Shown: one piece after another, positions 50,324 to 56,587 of the stretch
Numbering within the stretch: the first letter of the stretch is position 1
How the letters are laid out: every line of letters begins with the position of its first letter
Origin: Fimenecus sp963590415
Lineage (GTDB): Bacteria; Bacillota; Clostridia; Oscillospirales; Acutalibacteraceae
NCBI GenBank assembly: GCA_963590415.1
Contig: CAVAPB010000015.1
Coordinates: 1-56,587 of the forward strand
DNA: 56,587 nt
Reading direction: 5' to 3'
The notes under the pieces: model-generated
Told to the model about the DNA's origin: nothing
The model's input: the letters and a program-made list of their open reading frames with translations, nothing else
Databases searched by the model: none
Program-made: the position numbers and the translations under genes

Positions 50324-50336
50324 TTACACATCACAA

Positions 50337-50372
50337 AAGGCGTTAAAGATTAGCTCTTTAACGCCTTATTTG
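50337..50372. terminator. Bidirectional terminator between the alaS operon and mnmA
   Basis: A 12-base stem AAGGCGTTAAAG (50337-50348) with CTTTAACGCCTT (50356-50367) and T/A-rich flanks. The last base lies just before the mnmA stop. Confidence 0.85.
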
Positions 50373-50379
50373 TTTCGTA

Positions 50380-51453
50380 TTATTCTATTGTACCGCCGCC
50401 GACTACCGTGTCGCCGTCATACAAGACCGCCGCCTGACCCTTTGTTATTGCACGCTGCGGCTCGTCAAAAACAATTTTCAAATGATTTTCATCCGTCTGC
50501 GTGACAACGGCAGGCTGTTCCTTTTGGTTGTATCTTATCTTAGCGCACAGGTGCTCCTGCTTTTCGAGCCTGTCGCACGCCGTAAAGCTGATATTTTTAA
50601 CATTGACCTCTCTTTTGAAAAGGTCGTCGTTAAAGCCGAGAATGACCTTGTTGTGCTCGACATCCTTTTCAACAACATACATTGAAGCGGGCAGCGCAAG
50701 TCCAAGTCCTCTCCTCTGCCCTATCGTATAACGGATAATTCCCTTATGCTCGCCGAGTCTTTTACCGTTCATATCGACAAAATCTCCGCAAGGGTAGGTC
50801 TTTCCCGTATAGTATTCGATAAACTTGCTGTAATCGCCGTCGGGGACGAAGCATATATCCTGACTTTCGTGCTTGCGGGCGTTTACAAAGCCGTTTTCCT
50901 CCGCAATTTCACGCACCTGAGCCTTTGTATAATTTCCGAGCGGGAATTTCGTCAATTTCAGTTGCTCCTGCGTGAGCGAATAAAGCACATAGCTCTGGTC
51001 CTTGGATAAATCGACAGCCTTTTTAAGAAGATACCTGTCGCCCTGCTTTTCAATCCTCGCATAATGCCCCGTGGCAACATAGTCAATATCAAGCTCCTGC
51101 GCCTTATGAAGCATCTTTGAGAACTTCATATAGCGGTTGCAGTCGATACACGGATTCGGGGTAAAGCCGTTCTGATAAGCAGAGATAAAGCGTTCGATAA
51201 CCTCAGACTTGAAGTCATCCGTCATATTAAGCGTATAATGGCGAATACCGAGCCTTGCGCACACGCTCTTTGCGTCAAGAACATCGTCAAGCGAACAGCA
51301 GGTCTTGTCCGAAACAAAATCAATATCCTCGTTATTATATAGCTTCATAGTCGCACCGATAACCTCGAGCGACTCCTGCTGTAAAAGGTAGGCGGCAACC
51401 GACGAGTCAACGCCGCCGCTCATACCTATCATTACCTTTTTATTTTCCGACAA
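50380..51453 (-). CDS. mnmA: tRNA-specific 2-thiouridylase
   Basis: A 357-residue enzyme for 2-thiolation of U34 in tRNA-Lys, Glu and Gln. The N-terminal PP-loop is GMSGGVDSSVAAYLL; the catalytic cysteines are Cys105 in CIDCNRYMKF and Cys201 in ESQDICFVPDGDY; the C-terminal TIGQRRGLGLALP is the family signature. Length is standard. The start is 10 bases after nadA, so it is cotranscribed and shares the nadA promoter. Confidence 0.97.
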   Translation of the reverse strand: MSENKKVMIGMSGGVDSSVAAYLLQQESLEVIGATMKLYNNEDIDFVSDKTCCSLDDVLDAKSVCARLGIRHYTLNMTDDFKSEVIERFISAYQNGFTPNPCIDCNRYMKFSKMLHKAQELDIDYVATGHYARIEKQGDRYLLKKAVDLSKDQSYVLYSLTQEQLKLTKFPLGNYTKAQVREIAEENGFVNARKHESQDICFVPDGDYSKFIEYYTGKTYPCGDFVDMNGKRLGEHKGIIRYTIGQRRGLGLALPASMYVVEKDVEHNKVILGFNDDLFKREVNVKNISFTACDRLEKQEHLCAKIRYNQKEQPAVVTQTDENHLKIVFDEPQRAITKGQAAVLYDGDTVVGGGTIE

Positions 51454-51463
51454 TTAAAACACC

Positions 51464-52378
51464 TCAGCCGCCGAGTCTAATCATTTCGTCAATACATCTG
51501 CGAGCCTTGACCCTTGTATCCTCGTCAAGCATTATTTCCTCGCCCGAACGGCCGAGGACCGCATTGTAAACATCGCAAAGGGTTGACATTTTCATATTCT
51601 TGCATATGAGCTTCTGCGAGAGATAATAGAACATTTTATCGGGGCACTCATATTGCAAATGCTCCGCAATGGAAATTTCCGTACCGATGATAAATTCCTT
51701 GTTGTCGCTCTTTTTTGCAAATTCCATAATGCCCGAGGTCGAGCCGACATAATCGGCATGCTTTACAACATCTGCGGTGCACTCGGGATGAACAAGCAAA
51801 AGTGCGTTCGGGTGCTTCTGCCTTGCCTTGATAACCTCGTTTTCGTTTACCGAAGCGTGTACTGGACAGCCGCCCTGTAAGAGCTTGAAGTTCTTTTCGG
51901 GCACCTGCTCGGCAACATACGCCCCGAGGTTGCAGTCGGGAATAAAGAGAATATTCTTTTCGGGAAGCTGTTTTACGATTTTAACTGCGGACGAAGATGT
52001 AACGCAGACATCGCAAACCGTTTTGAGGTCAGCCGTTGTGTTTATGTAAGCGACTACCTTGTAATCGGGATACTGCTCCTTGACAGCGGAAATAAGCTCC
52101 TTATCCATCTGCTCCGCCATAGGACAGCCCGCCTCATCGTGAGCAAGGATGACCTTCTTTTCGGGAGATAGAATTTTCACGGTCTCCGCCATAAAGCGAA
52201 CGCCTACCATAATTACCGTTTTCTGCGGTGCGGAAGCGGCTTTTACGGAAAGCGCATAGCTGTCTCCGGTAAAGTCGGCAATTTCAAGTATTTCATGAGC
52301 GATATAAGAATGAGCGAGGATACATATATCCTTCTCCTTTTTAAGTCGCATTATTTCCTTTTGAATGTCATTGATCAT
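51464..52378 (-). CDS. nadA: Quinolinate synthase A
   Basis: A 304-residue [4Fe-4S] enzyme of NAD synthesis, condensing iminoaspartate and DHAP. It starts at the ATG with AGGTGA seven bases upstream; a longer hydrophobic N-terminal extension is rejected. Iron ligands lie in CDVCVTSSSA, HPECTADVV and ICKNMKMS, three spaced cysteine sites. The family motif FMAETVKILSPEKKV is present. NadB and NadC, its usual partners, are not next to it. It leads a two-gene unit with mnmA. Confidence 0.96.
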   Translation of the reverse strand: MINDIQKEIMRLKKEKDICILAHSYIAHEILEIADFTGDSYALSVKAASAPQKTVIMVGVRFMAETVKILSPEKKVILAHDEAGCPMAEQMDKELISAVKEQYPDYKVVAYINTTADLKTVCDVCVTSSSAVKIVKQLPEKNILFIPDCNLGAYVAEQVPEKNFKLLQGGCPVHASVNENEVIKARQKHPNALLLVHPECTADVVKHADYVGSTSGIMEFAKKSDNKEFIIGTEISIAEHLQYECPDKMFYYLSQKLICKNMKMSTLCDVYNAVLGRSGEEIMLDEDTRVKARRCIDEMIRLGG

Positions 52379-52415
52379 AACTTTCACCTGCAAACAATAA
52401 AAAATTACAAATATA

Positions 52416-52444
52416 ATAATACTCAATTATTCCTATAAAATCAA
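52416..52444 (-). promoter_or_regulatory. Promoter of nadA-mnmA
   Basis: On the minus strand TTGATT (52439-52444) and TATTAT (52416-52421) are spaced by 17 bases, about 38 bases before the nadA ATG. It lies 33 bases from the diguanylate cyclase stop. Confidence 0.65.
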
Positions 52445-52477
52445 TAGGAAATTCTTATTTAATAAGCAGAAAACGGC

Positions 52478-53632
52478 TTACTTAGCCTCCGAAGCCCGCT
52501 CCGACTTTATGGAATAAAGCTTTTTATCCGCTTCGGCAAATATTTCATCGTTACTCTTGTTTATGTCAAACATTGCGCTTCCGATACTCAACGACAGCGT
52601 GTAGGGAAGATTTTCTGCTTTGTTCATTTGCAAAACAGCTTTATTTATTTCATCCTTCAGTTCTTCAATTTCGGACGCGCTCCTCCTCCTGCAAACAATT
52701 ACAAACTCATCTCCGCCGTACCGTGCAACAAAATCATGATGTCTGTCGCATATACCGTTGAGGAGTACTGCGGTTTTTACAAGCGCGGTATCCCCCTCAA
52801 GATGACCGTAATTATCATTAATGTACTTAAACTTATCAATATCCATTATGAGATAATAGAGATCGCCCTTTTTGTTGGAAGCGCTCAGCTCCGAATCAAT
52901 ATAAAGAGTCAACTGTCGTCTGTTGTTGATACCCGTCAGAGTATCAATCGAAATTTGCTTGTTCTGAACATTGATAAAGACCAACAAAACCGAAAGCGAA
53001 ATTCCGACGGCGGTATACGGTAAATCCAAATAAATGAATTGAAGAAGATTTCCTATAAGCGGAAAAAAAGTAAACTGCAAAAGCGCACTCAATTCATCTT
53101 TTTTTTTCTTGGTTTTTTGACGGCGTATCCCCGCAACAGTCAGCACAGCCGCCCACAAAACATAAAGCATAATTATAAATGCTCTTATCCATGTTCCGTT
53201 ACCGCGATGATATAAATTTCCCTCATCAACATAAAAAATATAATGGGTCTTGTGCGAAGCAAGCGTGAGAACGGTTAAAACCAGCATTGGAACAGCGTAA
53301 ACAGTTACTCTCTTTTTATAAGAGCTGTCAATTCTTCGCTTCACCTTAAAATCAACATAAGAAATCCATAAAAAGCCTACAACTCCGGTCAAAATCATAT
53401 ATATTGTATTAACGGTGATGTTTATAACCCTGAAAACAGGTATATTCACGCCGTCAACCATTGGCCATATAATATCGGTAATAAGCAAAATCAAGGTCGC
53501 AAGAGACATTTCTAAGAAATATCGCTCCGCAAGCAGTATCTTTGAATGACGGCTTGACGCCTTGCTGATAAACAAAAGCATTATAAGGCAAATCGTATCG
53601 CCGAATATATAGGCAAAATTATTACTGCCCAA
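52478..53632 (-). CDS. Membrane diguanylate cyclase (GGDEF)
   Basis: A 384-residue protein taken from a TTG with GGAGG nine bases upstream; the first in-frame GTG would touch that site. About seven to eight hydrophobic helices (about 5-230) form the sensor part, then a GGDEF domain (about 235-384) with the active-site motif RYGGDEFVIV and the DIDKFKYINDNYGH segment. It makes cyclic di-GMP from GTP. No RxxD inhibitory site is evident upstream of GGDEF. It is next to a GH31 gene on the same strand with a 37-base gap; function is unknown. Confidence 0.9.
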   Translation of the reverse strand: MGSNNFAYIFGDTICLIMLLFISKASSRHSKILLAERYFLEMSLATLILLITDIIWPMVDGVNIPVFRVINITVNTIYMILTGVVGFLWISYVDFKVKRRIDSSYKKRVTVYAVPMLVLTVLTLASHKTHYIFYVDEGNLYHRGNGTWIRAFIIMLYVLWAAVLTVAGIRRQKTKKKKDELSALLQFTFFPLIGNLLQFIYLDLPYTAVGISLSVLLVFINVQNKQISIDTLTGINNRRQLTLYIDSELSASNKKGDLYYLIMDIDKFKYINDNYGHLEGDTALVKTAVLLNGICDRHHDFVARYGGDEFVIVCRRRSASEIEELKDEINKAVLQMNKAENLPYTLSLSIGSAMFDINKSNDEIFAEADKKLYSIKSERASEAK

Positions 53633-53669
53633 TGCGCTCACCCTCCGAAAAATTTTAATGCAGGTAAAT

Positions 53670-56078
53670 TCAATACAGCTTTTCTATTTCCTCAATAGGC
53701 TCTTTGAAGCATTTTTTTACTTTAAGCTGTTTTGTTTTTCCGTTAACATATGCGCCGAACATCCTTGGCTTCATACTGTTGGAAAGCTGATATTTGGAAA
53801 TAAGCTCAATAAGAGCCTCTCTCCTCTCGGTATTTTCAAGAGCCGCCACAGATGAAAGAATGACCTTAACGCTGTCCTCGGGAGAAATTTTACTTACCTT
53901 AACGCATATAAAACCGTCATTTACGGAAATATCACACTCTTTCTCAGTGCCGTTAACTCTTACAGAGACCTCGGCGCCGACAATATCTCGGAACGAAAAA
54001 GTATAATTTCTCGACTGCGGAACAACCGATTTATCCCCTCTTACGGGATTTACGGTAAATTCAACATGGTTGCCGTTTTCAGACACCTCAAAGTCGGTAA
54101 AAGCAAGTCTTCCGTTTTGATATTCCATAGTTTCGCCGTCGTCCTCATACATAGAGAACCTGTTATTTCCCCTGTAAATGAGGATTTCAGTATCTTTGGG
54201 ATTTTCCCACGAATTATCTCTGCCGTTTATTCCGAGCGGTATAATCGCACCCTCTTTTGCAAGAACGGGTATTGTGCTCTCATCGCGGAAAAGCTTTATG
54301 CTCATAGGTCCGTGATAAATGCGATTATTAAAAATATCGGTATATCTGCCCTCGGGTATCCATGCGTTTGTGCCCGCAAGAAACGTTCTTTTATTCCTCG
54401 GTTTAGTAATCGGTGCGACAATAAGCTCCGAACCGAAATGATATTCGTTTTTGCATTTGTATGCTTCCGGACAATCGGGATATTCATAATACATAGGTTC
54501 GCAAATCGCCCTGCCGTCCGTGCTCGTTCTGTAATTCATTGTATAGAGATACGGCAACATCCTGTGGCGAAGCCGCATAAATTCCGTAGCAATGGCTTCA
54601 ACACTCTTTGAGTACTTCCACGGCTCCTTGCCCATAAACTCGTTTGAGGTTGAATGAAGGCGCATTATCGGTGAAAAAACACCAAACTGAACCCATCTGA
54701 GATACAGCTCATCGTCCTTTTTGCCGAAGCAGTGACCGCCTATGTCATGGCTCCACCATGTATAACCGATATTGGTTGCGGTTGAGGTAAAGTACGGCTG
54801 AAAATCAAGCGCTCTCCACCTTTGGTGAGTATCTCCCGAAAAGCCGAGCGGATAACGATGTGAGCCTGCGCCTGCAAACCTTGAAAGTATGAGAGGACGC
54901 CTCTTGCCGTCTCTCGCAATATCCATCGAATGATAGTGATTGAGCGCCCATAACGGGTCGAGACCGGGAGTATTTGTCTTATTACCCTGCTGCCAGTCAA
55001 TCCACCAAAAATCAACGCCCATATCCTGAAGCGGTTTGTGGACTATCTTAAAATATGCCTCGACATATTTTTTATCGGTTATGTCAAACTTGTACTGCTT
55101 TTTATCCTTTGGGTCGTCACCCATAAATCCTGCAAACTCATCATAACAGTCCTCAAAAGAGCGTATACCGGTTGCGGGATGAAGATTAAGCGTTATCTTG
55201 AAATTTTTATTTTGAAGCCACGAAAGAAAGCCTTGCGGGTCGGGAAAAAGGTCGGTGTTCCAACTGTAACCGGTCCAACCGCCGTCGGATGTTATATCAA
55301 AAAATTTCTCTTTGATTGTCTCACAATGTGCGTTTTTTGCGGCTTCTTTTCCGAACCTGTTCTTAATGTCAACCCAATGCCAATCCATATCGACAGTAGC
55401 CACCGTAATCGGTATTTCTCTGTCAATAAACCTCTGCATAAGAGTGATGTATTCGTCCTGCGTGTACGCCTTGTATCTCGACCACCAGTTGTCCAGAGCA
55501 AATCTCGGAACAAGCGGAGCAAAGCCCGTAAGCTTAAAGAAATCACGGACTGCATTTATGTAATCGTTACCGTAGGCAAAAAAGTAAATATCACTTTCCT
55601 TATGAGACCTCGGAACAATTTGACCATCGTCTGCGATTATGAGCGAATCACTGTCGCAAAGCCTTGCAACGCCGTTACGGGATATAATTCCGTTTCCGAT
55701 TTTTACACCTCCGCGCGTGCCGTCAAGGGTTCTGCATGTGCCTTTAAGATTACCGGAATTATATTTTGTTATATGCCATGAATCCGCAAGTTCTATATAT
55801 AACATCCTGTGCGTCGCGGTATCATAACAAAATTCCGCGAGCTCGGTTTTCAGAGTGATCTTGCTTCCGTTTTGTTTGTGGGTAAATGTCGGATTGTCAA
55901 AATTTCTGAACCACACAGCCTGCGTGGGTTCATCACAAAATTTCTTGCTTTCTGAGACCTCTACACGAATAAGGCGAGATGTCAGAACGGTAAGTCTTGT
56001 GTCCCCAAAAACAACCGTATTTTCTTCTTTTGCAACCGGCGAACATTTAATTTTGAACAAATCAAAATAATCCGACAT
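53670..56078 (-). CDS. Glycoside hydrolase family 31 (alpha-glucosidase/alpha-xylosidase-like)
   Basis: An 802-residue intracellular glycosidase starting at the ATG with GGAGGGG upstream. It has the N-terminal beta-sandwich (about 1-185), a TIM barrel (about 190-530) and C-terminal sheet domains. The catalytic nucleophile is Asp361 in FWWIDWQQG, and the general acid/base is Asp416 in SGDTHQRW, the GH31 arrangement. The region IGYTWWSHDIGGH also fits. Substrate is an alpha-linked glucoside or xyloside, not decided. There is no signal peptide. It lies before the diguanylate cyclase, with a promoter region upstream that is AT-rich. Confidence 0.92.
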   Translation of the reverse strand: MSDYFDLFKIKCSPVAKEENTVVFGDTRLTVLTSRLIRVEVSESKKFCDEPTQAVWFRNFDNPTFTHKQNGSKITLKTELAEFCYDTATHRMLYIELADSWHITKYNSGNLKGTCRTLDGTRGGVKIGNGIISRNGVARLCDSDSLIIADDGQIVPRSHKESDIYFFAYGNDYINAVRDFFKLTGFAPLVPRFALDNWWSRYKAYTQDEYITLMQRFIDREIPITVATVDMDWHWVDIKNRFGKEAAKNAHCETIKEKFFDITSDGGWTGYSWNTDLFPDPQGFLSWLQNKNFKITLNLHPATGIRSFEDCYDEFAGFMGDDPKDKKQYKFDITDKKYVEAYFKIVHKPLQDMGVDFWWIDWQQGNKTNTPGLDPLWALNHYHSMDIARDGKRRPLILSRFAGAGSHRYPLGFSGDTHQRWRALDFQPYFTSTATNIGYTWWSHDIGGHCFGKKDDELYLRWVQFGVFSPIMRLHSTSNEFMGKEPWKYSKSVEAIATEFMRLRHRMLPYLYTMNYRTSTDGRAICEPMYYEYPDCPEAYKCKNEYHFGSELIVAPITKPRNKRTFLAGTNAWIPEGRYTDIFNNRIYHGPMSIKLFRDESTIPVLAKEGAIIPLGINGRDNSWENPKDTEILIYRGNNRFSMYEDDGETMEYQNGRLAFTDFEVSENGNHVEFTVNPVRGDKSVVPQSRNYTFSFRDIVGAEVSVRVNGTEKECDISVNDGFICVKVSKISPEDSVKVILSSVAALENTERREALIELISKYQLSNSMKPRMFGAYVNGKTKQLKVKKCFKEPIEEIEKLY

Positions 56079-56214
56079 AGTTTCCCCTCCGTACATTTAT
56101 AAATTTATTTTAATATATTACAGAGAAAAAAACAAGAAAAAAACAGCAGTAGTTAATTTTTTAATAAAAAATGCAAAAAAAAGAATAAAAAAGAGAAAAA
56201 TATTCAAAAATCAC

Positions 56215-56243
56215 TTGCAAAACACTCAAATATATGATAATAT
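56215..56243 (+). promoter_or_regulatory. Promoter for the tRNA-Pro locus
   Basis: TTGCAA (56215-56220) and TAATAT (56238-56243) have a 17-base spacer. The transcript would start near 56250, cross the tRNA-Pro fragment and structured insert, and reach tRNA-Pro. Confidence 0.6.
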
Positions 56244-56332
56244 ACTCGGGCAGTAAAAAATATGACTTATGTTTTTTACAAAGCTCGACGAATATCCCCC
56301 ACAATGTATCCGCCGAGTAAATTTAATTTTAT

Positions 56333-56351
56333 CGGGTTGTAGCGCAGTTGG
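56333..56351 (+). pseudogene. 5' fragment of tRNA-Pro
   Basis: The 19 bases CGGGTTGTAGCGCAGTTGG match the 5' end of the intact tRNA-Pro at 56526 with one mismatch, covering the acceptor 5' strand and start of the D arm. The rest of the tRNA is absent: a GC-rich structured segment follows. A tRNA remnant or a target of an insertion are both possible. Confidence 0.6.
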
Positions 56352-56480
56352 GCGAGGAGGTTTGCCGCGTCCGGCGGACGATACAGGCAAAACTCCGAGG
56401 TGAAAAAACAAGGAGCAATGCGATGCGCTCCAAGCAAGCAGTGCGACTATGTTTTTGAGGGAAGCGCAGCGGATTACTTC
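56352..56480 (+). repeat. GC-rich structured element of unknown origin
   Basis: This stretch folds readily: GGAGGTTTGCC (56356-56366) pairs, with one mismatch, with GGCAAAACTCC (56386-56396), enclosing GTCC-ggc-GGAC (56369-56379), and GGAGC (56412-56416) pairs with GCTCC (56427-56431). It has no convincing open frame. It differs sharply in base composition from its AT-rich flanks, which suggests a mobile or amplified repeat, or a structured RNA. Confidence 0.5.
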
Positions 56481-56525
56481 CTATTAATTCAAAACTGTTC
56501 CGCAATTATTAAATAAAATAACAAC

Positions 56526-56587
56526 GGGGTGTAGCGCAGTTGGTAGCGCACTAGACTGGGGGTCTAGGGGCCGCAAGTTCAAGTCTT
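56526..56587 (+). tRNA. tRNA-Pro (anticodon GGG), 3' end beyond window
   Basis: The first 62 bases of a tRNA: acceptor 5' strand CGGGGTG, D arm GCGC-AGTTGGTA-GCGC, anticodon arm CTAGA-CTGGGGG-TCTAG with anticodon GGG, and the start of the T arm (AAGTTCAAGTC). The end lies past base 56587. Confidence 0.95.

Overview
The window looks like chromosomal DNA from an anaerobic, fermentative Clostridia-type Firmicute, probably a gut Oscillospiraceae/Ruminococcaceae relative. That placement is inferred from AdhE plus a ferredoxin-type [FeFe]-hydrogenase, formate-tetrahydrofolate ligase, Gram-positive promoters (TTGACA-N17-TATAAT recurs many times), AGGAGG ribosome binding sites, FMN and SAM-I riboswitches, an SLH protein and an ECF-type RibU. 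No species is named. I see no prophage, IS transposase or CRISPR array. Apart from one repeat-rich island (about 11.6-12.85 kb) and a decayed patch (about 34.97-35.32 kb) the region is ordinary dense gene content.

Layout. 0-6 kb (minus): a 5S rRNA cut by the window edge with its own promoter, a flavin reductase, a response regulator/sensor kinase/membrane-anchored HtrA protease operon, and aldose 1-epimerase. 5.9-11.6 kb (plus): an FHA protein, FtsW/RodA and penicillin-binding protein operon for septal or elongation peptidoglycan synthesis, followed by a GH28 pectinase-like enzyme and a Cof-type HAD phosphatase. 11.6-12.9 kb: a broken four-helix-bundle gene, tRNA-Leu(CAG), and several hairpin-forming intergenic repeats. 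12.9-17.5 kb: a secreted SLH protein with a nearly perfect internal duplication, then a three-gene ABC importer (TrpXYZ type). 17.6-23.5 kb (minus): AdhE, an APH-like kinase and an [FeFe]-hydrogenase behind a perfect Rex operator, with a LysR regulator upstream. 23.5-28.3 kb (minus): an HxxxDG acyltransferase with a membrane partner, IspD-IspF, and an AspC-like aminotransferase.

28.4-34.3 kb: a cytoplasmic sulfatase, a GPH sugar symporter and a TauE/SafE anion permease form a candidate unit for import, intracellular desulfation and anion export. Divergent from it are phosphomannose isomerase and an MFS permease. 34.3-35.5 kb: two tandem small membrane paralogues and the remains of further genes. 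35.5-37.8 kb: FMN riboswitch-ribU and SAM riboswitch-metK. 37.9-42.3 kb (minus): a 7TM-DISM histidine kinase and REC-SARP regulator overlapping into fhs. 42.5-50.3 kb (plus): alaS, HIT, comEC, holA, RNase M5-like, asparaginase and a 36-residue peptide. 50.4-56.1 kb (minus): mnmA, nadA, a diguanylate cyclase and a GH31 glycosidase. 56.2 kb to the end: a promoter, a tRNA-Pro fragment, a structured element and tRNA-Pro(GGG), cut by the window edge.

There is no clear-cut new defence or secretion system. The most distinctive items are the sulfatase/symporter/exporter unit, the kinase inside the Rex-controlled AdhE-hydrogenase operon, the self-promoted 5S gene, the tandem acidic-tailed membrane peptides, and the tRNA-Pro duplication with its structured insert.
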